Shown here piece by piece: positions 22,779 to 32,126 of a DNA stretch of 53,444 bases (position 1 is the first letter of the stretch; each line of letters opens with the position of its first letter). The notes below the pieces were generated by a model. It saw only the letters and a list, made by a program, of their open reading frames with translations, was not told the DNA's origin and ran no database searches. The stretch is from Verrucomicrobiales bacterium (GTDB lineage Bacteria; Verrucomicrobiota; Verrucomicrobiia; Verrucomicrobiales; SLCJ01). Location of the stretch: positions 1 to 53,444 of the forward strand of contig JAGXGH010000054.1 in the NCBI GenBank assembly GCA_024636835.1, written 5' to 3'. Position numbers and translations under genes: made by a program.

Positions 22779-25769
22779 TTAGCGGGCCATGATGCGCACC
22801 GGCCCGAGCAGGCCTGAGGGTAATAGATTGTTCGGCACGTCAGTGGTTGAAAAGGTATAACGGCCAGCCTTGTAGGCTTTGCCGCCGAGCAGTCCCGACT
22901 TCCATTGGAGCGTGCGCACCTCATTATCCGGTGCCAGTCGATCGCCGATCAGACGGTTAGGCCAACGGTTGACGATTTCTATCTCCAGCAGATTGTCCTT
23001 GGTTTTCAAACTGTCCGTGATATCCACTCTCCATGGCGCGCACCACACCACACCGAGGTCATTGCCATTGATAGTCACCCGGGCCATGTCGTGTACGGTT
23101 CCGAGGTCTAGGTAGATCGCCCCTCCTGACTTCAGACTCCTGTCCGCTGTGCCCTGAGGAAAACTAAAGGTTTTCCGATAAGTCGCGCTGCCGGAGTAGT
23201 ATTTGATGCCGCTTTCGCTGTGCTCGGTCCAGTCCTGAAGCTTATCAAATACGACATTTTCCGGACCGCCCCATTGCGGATCGAACGATACCTTCCACGG
23301 CCCTTTCAAGGTGGCAACGGGTGCCGTCTTAACGAAGTTCACGCTGTCGGATGGGGCAGGATCTTGCGAACTATCGTTGCGCGGGAAGACGATAAAGAAA
23401 CTTTGATGTGGCTCAAAATTTACAGGCAGCGATGTGATCTTTCCCTGCCGAGTGAACTCTGGCAGCACTCTGATTCTTGCCGTCACAGGATTCCACAACT
23501 GAGGAGTTCCTTCGCTCACCCGAAAATCACAGGTCGCCTTCACCGACTTGTTTGATGTGTTGGCGATAAAATAGATCTCTTCGTTATCGGTTCTACGGTG
23601 ACCATAACGAATGGGTGTATCAGTGTGAAAATCCTCCGGAATTCCCATTTCATCGAGAACCCTCGCCGTAAGGTCATAGGCCGGATACAGCGCGTCCGTG
23701 GCGGTGGATTTCCTGCCAATAATCCGCCCTTTGCCCATCTTCTGACCGACGTCCGGTTGTTCCCCCCAAAGCGCGGAGGCAAGCTCATCCACCTGACTGT
23801 CGCATTTCGGGAATCCGACCAAACTCGGAGATTTACGCGGTGGGCTACCGAGCACCGTCGCTCCGTCCTTAACGAATTGGGTAATGGTAGTCAGAGTCTC
23901 CGGCGTCATGGTCTCCACATTGGGGAGAACCAATAGACTGTAGCGACTACCGCCAGGGAAGGCGATTTTCCCATCCTCTACGGTAGCGCGCATCTTCAAA
24001 ATCCGTGGAGTGACCGCATCAAAATTGTATCCCTTTTTGTCTTTTAGTCTCGGCGAACCAGCCAAGGCACTTTCTGGAGCGGTAAAAATATGTGGTGCGC
24101 CCTCGGGCGTTAGATAAAGAATGTCGGCCACGGCTGCACCTTGGCGGAGCAGGTGCGAACAGCGTGTTAGATATTTGTGATAAGCGGGGAACAGGTGCCA
24201 CATCGTCCGGTTGCGGTGCCACTGCACGCCATAGGGCCCCATAGTCATCCCCGGCTTGGCCTCCTTGCCCAGCGGTTGGTGTTGGAAGGTGTGGAAGATA
24301 ATCCCGTTGATCCCCATCGCGAATGCCCAGTCGGTCTGGTTTTTCATGTTGCCCGGGTAGTTGAGATACTGCATACCGGCGGTGGTGAACGCCTCAGCAT
24401 TCACCTGTGGTCTGCCCATGGTGTGGGCGATACTGACCGCTTCAATACAGCTATACTGGGTGTCGGGCCCTTTCGCCGCATTCCAAAACTCGCAGGCCGG
24501 GATGTCGGCAACAGATCCCAGATCAATGTTACCCGCCGGGTTCATATCGTAGGGCTCATTCGAGTAACTCAAGCCGTGTTGGTGGGCGATTTTTTTAATC
24601 GCCTCAGCATGGTTTTCCAGCACCAGCTCCTGGGATGTTTTGCGCATGTCCCAGAGGAAACGCTCGGTCTTTTCCCGGCTTCCGACCACCATTCCCATCC
24701 AGGCTGGATAGTAAGGTTGCGGGTCGTAACCGCGACGTTTGATAAACTCATCGCGAAACGCCGTGCTCCAGTTTTGGGAGCTCATCTCCCAGCTATCCAG
24801 ATGGATCGTGGTCAGCCCCCTACCCGGTGTTAGTGGCCCTAGTTTTTTCAACAACTCACCCTGAAAGTTCTCCCAGTGACGACGGTAAGCGTCGGCATTG
24901 AATTTATCACACTCGAATCCATGCCCCGCCCGTGGCGCGGGTCGTGTCGTCTGGCCTGTGCTGCGGGAAACAAATCGCATGATGGTCCAATCACCCTCGG
25001 GCACATCCCAGCGAAGTATCCCGTCGGGATTCATCTTGGATGTCAGGTCGATCACTCGCCTTAAATCGATCACCCTCGCCTCATCGGACTCCGGGTAATC
25101 TGCCTGTGGCATGACGAAGGTCGGCACCGTTTTATCGATACTGTAGGGGCGCACATCCTTTAGCGTCTTGATGTCGTAATTATCAAATTTCTCGACCTCC
25201 TCCTCAGGTGTTGGATATGCCAACACGGCGACATCGCGGAACCACTTGTTGCGGGTGGCCGTCTGTGCATTGTTCATTCCTGCAAAACGATTGGCTTGAT
25301 GAGGTGGTGCTACGGGAAGTGATTGTTCCAACTTACTCGGCCCATGAACCTTCGTAATGCTGCCGACGAGGTGCTGCATGGAATCTTCCGGCTTCACCCA
25401 CGATCCCCCGCTACCCGACCAACCGGGGCCGGTTCCCAGGATGAATTCCATCCCTAGCTCTTGGGTCGTCTTGACCGCATGCACCACATTGTCCTGCCAT
25501 TGTGCACTCATGAAATCCACAGGACCGACAGGAACCCCGATGTTCACTTCGAGGAACAGCACACTGCCAATGCCAACGTCGTGCATCGCTTTCAAATCCG
25601 CCACCATCTCCTCACGGTTCTGATTGCCATCCATGAAATACCAATAAACACCGGGCCGTGCTGTGTCGGGCGGAGAGTTGAAATCGGTTTCCAGATCATT
25701 GCCGAAAGATGGAGATACAGCGACAGCAAGCGCCATGGCGAGTTTCGTTACTACTGAGCTTGCTTTCAT
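22779..25769 (-). CDS. GH106-type alpha-L-rhamnosidase, second copy
   Basis: Encodes 996 residues. A signal peptide is visible (MALAVAVSPSFG before NDLE). Family landmarks parallel the neighbouring gene: FNSPPDTARPGVYWYFMDGNQNREEMVADLKAMHDVG, GTGPGWSGSGGSWVKPEDSM, TIHLDSWEMSSQNWSTAF, SNEPYDMNPAG, and a C-terminal IYLDLGTVHDMARVTINGNDLGVVWCAPWRVDITDSLK module. The two copies are clearly divergent, suggesting different rhamnosyl linkages rather than a recent duplication. It lies 75 bases after the GH78 gene in the same direction. Confidence 0.87.
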   Translation of the reverse strand: MKASSVVTKLAMALAVAVSPSFGNDLETDFNSPPDTARPGVYWYFMDGNQNREEMVADLKAMHDVGIGSVLFLEVNIGVPVGPVDFMSAQWQDNVVHAVKTTQELGMEFILGTGPGWSGSGGSWVKPEDSMQHLVGSITKVHGPSKLEQSLPVAPPHQANRFAGMNNAQTATRNKWFRDVAVLAYPTPEEEVEKFDNYDIKTLKDVRPYSIDKTVPTFVMPQADYPESDEARVIDLRRVIDLTSKMNPDGILRWDVPEGDWTIMRFVSRSTGQTTRPAPRAGHGFECDKFNADAYRRHWENFQGELLKKLGPLTPGRGLTTIHLDSWEMSSQNWSTAFRDEFIKRRGYDPQPYYPAWMGMVVGSREKTERFLWDMRKTSQELVLENHAEAIKKIAHQHGLSYSNEPYDMNPAGNIDLGSVADIPACEFWNAAKGPDTQYSCIEAVSIAHTMGRPQVNAEAFTTAGMQYLNYPGNMKNQTDWAFAMGINGIIFHTFQHQPLGKEAKPGMTMGPYGVQWHRNRTMWHLFPAYHKYLTRCSHLLRQGAAVADILYLTPEGAPHIFTAPESALAGSPRLKDKKGYNFDAVTPRILKMRATVEDGKIAFPGGSRYSLLVLPNVETMTPETLTTITQFVKDGATVLGSPPRKSPSLVGFPKCDSQVDELASALWGEQPDVGQKMGKGRIIGRKSTATDALYPAYDLTARVLDEMGIPEDFHTDTPIRYGHRRTDNEEIYFIANTSNKSVKATCDFRVSEGTPQLWNPVTARIRVLPEFTRQGKITSLPVNFEPHQSFFIVFPRNDSSQDPAPSDSVNFVKTAPVATLKGPWKVSFDPQWGGPENVVFDKLQDWTEHSESGIKYYSGSATYRKTFSFPQGTADRSLKSGGAIYLDLGTVHDMARVTINGNDLGVVWCAPWRVDITDSLKTKDNLLEIEIVNRWPNRLIGDRLAPDNEVRTLQWKSGLLGGKAYKAGRYTFSTTDVPNNLLPSGLLGPVRIMAR

Positions 25770-25844
25770 AAATTGACTAACGGTTTCGCCTATTGCGATA
25801 ACTAGGGACAGGACGACGATGAATGTCTCTTTTTCCGGGAAGGG

Positions 25845-28613
25845 CTACTCGATTGTCTCAGGGAGCTTTGAAGAAATGCGGAATGCCCCAGCAACAACAC
25901 GGACCACGGCACGGTCTTCTTCCATGCGTAGAAGTTCGACGCCGTCCACCTCCTCAACGGGTTTCCCGTCGATGGTGACATTGGCAATTTCCGCAGCTGG
26001 AATAAACACGGTGGCCGAGGTATTTGGAGGAACAGTGACCTCCCACTGAAAGGTCTCACCCTCCAACTTCCAGCTACTGCTGATACGCCCGCGTATCGAA
26101 TCGTAATGCCCTTTCGCCCACGTGACGCCCTTGCCAAGCTCGGGTTTCATGGTGATTTTTTTATACCCAGGGCCATCGGTATCAATGCCCAGCATGCTGC
26201 GGAACATCCACTCACTACAGGCCCCGTAGGCGTAGTGATTAAAGGAATTCATCCCGACATCGCCGAAGCCGTCTTTCTTGGTGTAGCTGTTCCATCGTTC
26301 CCAAATCGTGGTGGCTCCCTGCTCGATCGAATACCCCCAGGACGGATACGTGGTGTTCTGGATCAGACGGTAGGCTAGATCACTGCGGCCGATTTGTGTA
26401 AGGGTCGGGAGTAGAATTGGCACCCCGACAAACCCCACCGAAAGATGATAGTCCTTGGCTTTGATTCGCTCGACAAGATGCGCGGCGGCCTGGGTGCGTT
26501 GCTCTTCTGTGAGCAGGTCAAAATAGAGTGCCAGGCAGTATGCCGTTTGGGAATTCCCGGCAATGGTGCCGTCGGGCTTCACAAATTTCTGCTGAAAATT
26601 GCTGCGGATCTCGTTGAAGAGCATGGTGTATTTTGCCGCATCGTCCGCTTTGCCCAACTCCTCTGCCATGCGAGCCATCAGGCTGGTGGTGTACCCGAAA
26701 TACGCGGCTGAGATAAGCTCTTTGGGAGTTTCCGAGCCAATCGCCAACCAATCACCAAAGCCTTTAACCTGGCCGACGAGGCCTTTCTGTTGATGGCAAT
26801 AATCGATGAAGCGTGCCATCGCGTCGTAGTTGTCACGAATGATTTTTTCATCGCCGTAGACCTGATAGATTGTCCACGGGCAAATCACCCCGGCATCCGC
26901 CCAAGCGGGAGAGCCGTGACCGTGGAAGACCGGAGCCTGTTGACCGAAGGTGCCCGCTTTGTTCTGGGTGTCCATGAGGTCGGTGATCCATTTGGTAAAA
27001 AACGCAGCAACGTCTTGGTGATAGCAACCAGAGCGAATGAAGACCTGGGTGTCGCCTGTCCAGCCGAGTCGTTCGTCGCGCTGTGGACAATCGGTGGGGA
27101 CTTCGAGGTAGTTCGACAGCTGCCCCCAGATGACGTTGCTGTGGAGCTGGTTAAGCATCGGGTTCGAGCACTCAAACGCGCTGGTCAACGGGGCGTCGGA
27201 ATGGATGACGATACCGGTGATGGTTTCTTTACTTGGTTTTTCGCTTAGCCCCGTGACTTCGACGTAACGGAACCCATGGAAGGTGAAGTGGGGTTCGAAA
27301 ACTTCCTCTCCCCCACCCTTCAAAATGTAATTATCAGCGGCACGCGCTGAGCGCAGGTTGTCGTGATACACAGTGCCATCGGCATTCAACATCTCGGCGA
27401 ACTGCATGTGGATTTTGTCGCCCGCATTTCCGGTGACTTTCAAGCGTGCCCAGCCGGAGAAATTCTGCCCGAGGTCGAAGACGTAGGTATTCGGTTTAGG
27501 TTCTGTGAGTTCCAAGGTAGGCAGCTCCTGGGTTGGTCGGACGGGAACGCCAGGATAGGCTTCGATGACGGGCTTGATATCGGATCCGGCATTTACCTCG
27601 GACCAGGATTCGTCGTTGTAATTCGGTTTATCCCAGCCGGTAAGTTCCTTGCGAGCGTCGTAGGTTTCGCCCTCAAACATGTCGGAAAGAATGATCGGCC
27701 CGAAGCTTGCCCTCCACGTAGGATCGGACGCAATGACCTTGGTGGTGCCGTCGGCGTAGGTGATGTGAAGCTGGCTGAGGAGGCGGAGTTTTTTTCCGTA
27801 TTGGTTTTGTCCGAGGATGCTGACATTACCACGGAACCATCCGTCGCCAAGGATGGCGCCAATCGCATTTGATCCATTCGCGAGCATGGTAGTGACGTCG
27901 TAACTGCGGTAGTAGATCCGTTTTCGGTAATCCGTCCAACCGGGGGTGAAGTATTCGTCACCGACGCGTTGGCCGTTGACGTGCATCTCGACGTGTCCTT
28001 GAGCGGTGACGTAAAGCGCGGCGCGGGTAACCTCTTTTGTTAGATCAAAATCTTTCCTGAGATACTGAGCGGGCAGGTAGGTTTTAAATTTTGGTTTCGC
28101 TTTCGGGTCATTCTTGAAATTGCGCACCGGCATCTGGGTTGGCATGTCGGGCACTGCGTCGTAACCGATCCATTGGGCGGTCCAGTCGGAGGGTTGTAGC
28201 AAGCCCATCGACCACATCGCAGGTTCGCTCCACCTTGACTCTATATTGAATTTATCCCGGACGGCGACTTTCCAGAATGCCTGCATGCCTGATTCCAGAG
28301 GCGCGCCGTTGTAGATGATTTGATTGGTTTCTACGGATTTTATTGTGCCCGTATCCCAAAGATCGCCGACGTCCTTATGGAGGATTTCGCGGCTGCTCGA
28401 CACGAGAATCCGATAGGCTTTCTGGTATTGGCCACGAATTCCGGATTCAAGTTTCCAACTGAGACGCGGCTTGATGACATCGATGCCAAGTGGGTTAACC
28501 TGATACTCACAGCGCAGGTCGGTGACTTTCATCTCAGACTCATCCAATGCGCTCGCCCTAACGCACGAGACGGCCGCTATAGCGGCGGCTAAAAACAGAT
28601 GTGGAATTTTCAT
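25845..28613 (-). CDS. GH78-type alpha-L-rhamnosidase
   Basis: Encodes about 922 residues from the start at 28613, which gives a clean signal peptide (MKIPHLFLAAAIAAVSCVRA). A longer frame to 28736 adds 41 residues with no signal-like start. Order of domains: an Ig-like N-terminal domain (VTDLRCEYQVNPLGIDVIKPRLSWKLES), a rhamnosidase N-domain (YVTAQGHVEMHVNGQRVGDEYFTPGWTDY), then the (alpha/alpha)6 barrel with PTDCPQRDERLGWTGDTQVF (catalytic-site residues), DWLAIG, and WGYSIEQGATTIWERW, and a C-terminal beta domain. GH78 enzymes release alpha-L-rhamnose. It is the first gene of the minus-strand rhamnosidase set. Confidence 0.92.
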   Translation of the reverse strand: MKIPHLFLAAAIAAVSCVRASALDESEMKVTDLRCEYQVNPLGIDVIKPRLSWKLESGIRGQYQKAYRILVSSSREILHKDVGDLWDTGTIKSVETNQIIYNGAPLESGMQAFWKVAVRDKFNIESRWSEPAMWSMGLLQPSDWTAQWIGYDAVPDMPTQMPVRNFKNDPKAKPKFKTYLPAQYLRKDFDLTKEVTRAALYVTAQGHVEMHVNGQRVGDEYFTPGWTDYRKRIYYRSYDVTTMLANGSNAIGAILGDGWFRGNVSILGQNQYGKKLRLLSQLHITYADGTTKVIASDPTWRASFGPIILSDMFEGETYDARKELTGWDKPNYNDESWSEVNAGSDIKPVIEAYPGVPVRPTQELPTLELTEPKPNTYVFDLGQNFSGWARLKVTGNAGDKIHMQFAEMLNADGTVYHDNLRSARAADNYILKGGGEEVFEPHFTFHGFRYVEVTGLSEKPSKETITGIVIHSDAPLTSAFECSNPMLNQLHSNVIWGQLSNYLEVPTDCPQRDERLGWTGDTQVFIRSGCYHQDVAAFFTKWITDLMDTQNKAGTFGQQAPVFHGHGSPAWADAGVICPWTIYQVYGDEKIIRDNYDAMARFIDYCHQQKGLVGQVKGFGDWLAIGSETPKELISAAYFGYTTSLMARMAEELGKADDAAKYTMLFNEIRSNFQQKFVKPDGTIAGNSQTAYCLALYFDLLTEEQRTQAAAHLVERIKAKDYHLSVGFVGVPILLPTLTQIGRSDLAYRLIQNTTYPSWGYSIEQGATTIWERWNSYTKKDGFGDVGMNSFNHYAYGACSEWMFRSMLGIDTDGPGYKKITMKPELGKGVTWAKGHYDSIRGRISSSWKLEGETFQWEVTVPPNTSATVFIPAAEIANVTIDGKPVEEVDGVELLRMEEDRAVVRVVAGAFRISSKLPETIE

Positions 28614-28886
28614 GCTTATAAAAATCGCTGGATGCGTGGTCGCTCGGAATATCGCCGCCATACTTTCCGGCGCGTTTGTGATACAAATGACAATCACGAT
28701 GCACACAAGAACCTCACTCAAAAAGCAAATTCCCAAGAGTATGCGGAATACAAAACCTGCCGTGAAAGATCGTCACTCCGAGCTGGTTAAATTTCATAAC
28801 GCCGCTAACGCAGAGGACCCATTTCCAAGTTTCACTCGTGCTTGGCGCTCGTGACCTGCAGTATTAGGAGATTCAATCATTGGATG

Positions 28887-29696
28887 ATGAAAAATACCAG
28901 AAAATTACGCGTGACCGCCCTGTGGATGATCGCTTGTTGGGCGACTATCGGCTCCGCTTTCGCGGTTGCGGAAAAATCCATGCCGCTACCGGGCGAGCTG
29001 TTTGAAGTCGATGGTCACACCGCCTTCTTGATCCTTCCTGAAAAAGTTACTGACGGCAAACCGATCCCCTGGGTCTGGTATGCACCGACAATTGGCAAAC
29101 ACCCAGACAGCACGGAGACATGGATGTTTGAATAATTCGTCGCCAACGGAATCGCCATCGCCGGTATTGATGTGGGTGAATCCCAAGGCAACCCGGCGGG
29201 CCGCGCGGTTTATTCCAAACTCTACAAGGAACTCACCGAAAAACGAGGTATGGCCAAAAAGCCCGCCATGCTGGCTCGCAGCCGTGGCGGGCTGATGCTC
29301 TATAACTGGGCAGCGGAAAACCCCTCATCGGTATCCTGCATCGCCGGAATTTATCCGGTATGCAATCTCGCCAGCTACCCAGGAATGAAGCGCGCCAGCC
29401 AAGCCTACGGCGTGACCGAGAAACAATTCGCCGATGTATTAAAAAATCACAATCCCATCGACCGACTCGCCCCCCTCGCCAAAGCGAACATTCCTATCTA
29501 CCACGCTCACGGCGATAATGACAAGGTCGTGCCGATGGAGAAAAACTCGGCGATCATGAAGGAGCGCTACGATAAACTCGGCGGCAACATGACCCTGAAA
29601 ATCATTAAAGGCGGCGGCCACGACATGGCGGCCGCGTGGTTCAATAACCAGGCACTCGTCGATTTCATTATCCAACACACAACGGCTGATAAGTAG
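28887..29696 (+). pseudogene. Secreted alpha/beta hydrolase with in-frame stop
   Basis: A signal peptide (residues 1-26, ...GSAFA) precedes a short N-terminal domain ending TWMFE; a TAA at 29133-29135 follows, and the same frame continues FVANGIAIAGIDVGESQGNPAG to 29696 without a shift. The second part carries the hydrolase triad: ARSRGG (nucleophile Ser), HGDNDKVVP (Asp) and GGGHDM (His), like prolyl-oligopeptidase/acetylesterase-type enzymes. The TAA could come from a single change in a CAA glutamine codon. The gene diverges from the GH78 rhamnosidase and probably belonged to the same degradation locus. A base-calling error is an alternative. Confidence 0.8.
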
Positions 29697-29856
29697 GGTC
29701 ACATAACAAAATAGGCTGAGGCCTATATTGTTGCAATTCACCTCATCAAACACCGCCCGGCTTCGCACCCCGCCAACCGCTCTACCACGAGCATAGCGCG
29801 CGCCTTCGCAACGCTGGGGGACTGCATTCGCGCCTCATTCTAAAAAAGGAAAATAG

Positions 29857-29890
29857 AACCACGAATGAACACGAATAGACACTAATAATG
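29857..29890. repeat. CACGAAT-type intergenic repeat
   Basis: ACCACGAATGAACACGAAT followed by AGACACTAAT repeats the ACGAAT unit. Sequences of this kind are scattered between genes in Verrucomicrobia and Planctomycetes; I recall them but cannot verify copy number here. Confidence 0.5.
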
Positions 29891-30039
29891 AATCGCTTAT
29901 AAGGATTTTAGCGATCAATCCAAGGGGGAGACGATAAACACCTCTAAGTGGTTCATCATCAGTATCTAATCTCTATCCCCCAATCTTCCAATCTCCTTTC
30001 TACACTCATTCCAAGCTACGAACAGGCGGCCCCAACCCA

Positions 30040-30248
30040 GCCCCAAAGGGGCCCGTGCATACCAGCCCAGGGTGTAACCCTGTGTCATCCCCACAGCTCA
30101 TTTCCGCGTTCTGAAGGAACGCCGCATCTCGATGAATCTTCAATCCGTAGCCAATCCTCAATGCGCCGTTCCTTCAGAACGGATTATCCCTATAATTTCC
30201 TATTCCCGGGGTTTCTCCCCGGGCTGATATGCTCTGCCCCGTTGGGGC
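30040..30248. repeat. Array of six hairpins (dispersed-repeat-like)
   Basis: Perfect stems occur at 30040-30052 (GCCCC-AAA-GGGGC), 30068-30082 (CAGGGT-GTA-ACCCTG), 30106-30122 (GCGTTC-TGAAG-GAACGC), 30166-30182 (CCGTTC-CTTCA-GAACGG), 30205-30223 (CCCGGGG/CCCCGGG) and 30236-30248 (GCCCC-GTT-GGGGC). The third and fourth are also exact reverse complements of each other over 13 bases, so they could pair with each other instead. Confidence 0.8.
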
Positions 30249-30533
30249 ACCAAATCAATCAAACCTCGTCGTTTTGAATGGGATTGAAGAAGCCAAAAGG
30301 AATTCGGGGTAAATAGGTTTGTCGACGCCCCAGAATCTCTTGTCCGGATGCTTTGCCACATTGCTGCCATGCTATACCCCCATACATCGGTGCGGGTTTC
30401 GGCTTATACCGCTTTCGAATAAAAAAATGTGCCTACTCGACGCGCACATGCAGCTCACGATCAATCAATAAACATCCACTCGCTTCAGATCATTACCAAG
30501 ATTTGGCATTACTTCCGATCGTTACATTTAGCT

Positions 30534-32123
30534 CTATTTCACGGGCGCGGCCCATTCAGTCCATTCCGCTTGAGCGGCTCCTGCCTCGATGGCGCTGGGG
30601 TGAACCCGCACGCGATATCGCAGCTGGAGTAATTCGCCGGCCTTGATCGTGTGAGGCGCGTCGTGAATGACGGACGGGCTGAAATAAGGCATCGCTTCCG
30701 CAATATACCATTTCGCCGGATAATTGAGGTTTCCCGGATGATCCATGAACAGAAGGCAGCCGCCTTTCGGAGCAGAATACATTGTCCAACGAGCGGGTTG
30801 ACGGTGGGACTTGCTGTCGGCCAGTCCTTCGCTGGTAAGGAAGGTTCCGCCACTCACCTCTTTGTTCATCCTGATGGAATATCCAGCATACCCGCCATAA
30901 TCCTTGCCATTGGGCTGCCCGGGCAAAGGCGTGCGATCAAGCACGACATCGTTCTCTAAAGCTCGAAACTCAGACGTCCAGTCGATGGTGTAGGCACCGG
31001 TTTCATCCGGCGGAGAAATAATAAGCGCGCGCTTTTCCCGCATGATGTGCTTGGCTTGCTCCGCCGGTGCGTATGCCAGTGTCATGTCAACGTGCACCTC
31101 ATTGTCATGCGAAACATCATGCTTTGTAGAAAGCAGCAGGGTCTTGCCCTCGGACTTCCCAGTGGCCGGGTCTTCCTCCCAGTAATTGACACCATTGATG
31201 TATTTCCAGGAAAACCAAAGCGCTCGATGCCACACATGATCCTTAGGACGAAGTCCGGAAAACACCTGACCAGTCGTTGTCGCCAGTGGATGGATGTAGG
31301 GTTTACCCTCCTCGGGGTTATGGTGGAGTGTCCAAATCTCCTTGCCGTTCATGCGCATTGAAATCGTATTTTCCGTTTCCTGGATTCCGTCCTGTTCCGC
31401 TGCCGCCCACTCGGTGCCCTTGGTTAACAACGATTTAAACCCATCCGACTGCATGGTTTTTGCATCGTGGCCGAGCAGTAGGGTGAAACATCGGCCTTTG
31501 CCAAATTGACTAACCAGCGCCGTGGGTTCCCACTTTCCTGTGGTCTTGGAAAACGATTCAGCAATTACCTTGGCACCAAGTTGAACGTGTGGACGAAACC
31601 ACAGCTCGTCGGTGGTCTTGAATTTCTTCATCCCTCTGGTGATGGGGTGGCTGTCATCGCTGATGCGGACGTCGAATTCGTGAATCGCCTTATGCCCCGT
31701 GCCGTCCTTCCATGTGGCAATGCAAATGGCTTGGTAGTCATCCCAATCATAAAACGACGAGGACCCTGCGTGGATCACCACATGGCCTCCACCGTTGCGG
31801 ACAAATTCCACATAAGCCGATTTCAGTGCGTCCGACCATGGCTGAGGCTTCTTGCCTCCATAGCCATTCCAATTACTGATCAACACATCGCAAGCCGCGA
31901 GACCTTGCGCCGTCAGTTTTTCAGGATCGGTAATCACATCGACACTAAACCTGCCCGCCTCATCCAGTATTTGCTTGAGCGCGGGCGTCGTCGTCTCCCA
32001 GTCATGATTGTTTTGCCCAGTCATGATCAACACCTGAATCTTATCCGACTCAGGTGCGGCAAACAACGTCGCCGAAAAAACCAGATACAGCAGGGTCAGT
32101 ACGCTCAGATATTTCACGATCAT
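30534..32123 (-). CDS. Exported ThuA + PmoA (DUF6807) fusion protein
   Basis: Encodes 529 residues. A signal peptide (residues 1-22) precedes a ThuA-like glutamine-amidotransferase-fold domain (about 27-245: VLIMTGQNNHDWETTTPALKQILDEAG, GGGHVVIHAGSSSFYDW, HPITRGMKKFKTTDELW, LLLGHDAKTM). A PmoA/DUF6807 domain follows (about 255-520: NGKEIWTLHHNPEEGKPYIHPLATTTGQVFS, DHVWHRALWFSWKYINGVNYW). ThuA relatives take part in sugar metabolism, including 3-keto-glycoside processing. It starts 3 bases after the stop of the oxidoreductase gene, so the two are surely co-translated. The pairing with an oxidoreductase and an isomerase supports a role in oxidised-sugar turnover. Confidence 0.88.
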   Translation of the reverse strand: MIVKYLSVLTLLYLVFSATLFAAPESDKIQVLIMTGQNNHDWETTTPALKQILDEAGRFSVDVITDPEKLTAQGLAACDVLISNWNGYGGKKPQPWSDALKSAYVEFVRNGGGHVVIHAGSSSFYDWDDYQAICIATWKDGTGHKAIHEFDVRISDDSHPITRGMKKFKTTDELWFRPHVQLGAKVIAESFSKTTGKWEPTALVSQFGKGRCFTLLLGHDAKTMQSDGFKSLLTKGTEWAAAEQDGIQETENTISMRMNGKEIWTLHHNPEEGKPYIHPLATTTGQVFSGLRPKDHVWHRALWFSWKYINGVNYWEEDPATGKSEGKTLLLSTKHDVSHDNEVHVDMTLAYAPAEQAKHIMREKRALIISPPDETGAYTIDWTSEFRALENDVVLDRTPLPGQPNGKDYGGYAGYSIRMNKEVSGGTFLTSEGLADSKSHRQPARWTMYSAPKGGCLLFMDHPGNLNYPAKWYIAEAMPYFSPSVIHDAPHTIKAGELLQLRYRVRVHPSAIEAGAAQAEWTEWAAPVK

Positions 32124-32126
32124 CTA

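Larger units (their letters stand above)
29697..30533. other. 837-bp non-coding stretch with repeats
   Basis: This stretch between two convergent genes holds no convincing gene. From left to right it contains a small hairpin at 29711-29726 (ATAGGC/GCCTAT) that may end the hydrolase transcript, an ACGAAT-rich repeat at about 29857-29890, and six consecutive hairpins at 30040-30248. Downstream of that I see nothing clear. The 109-codon frame across the hairpins is composed of their arms and is not credible as a protein. Confidence 0.7.

Noticed and set aside
29948..30277. 109-codon frame across the hairpin chain
   Set aside because: Its sequence is dictated by hairpin arms; no start signal and no protein-like pattern.
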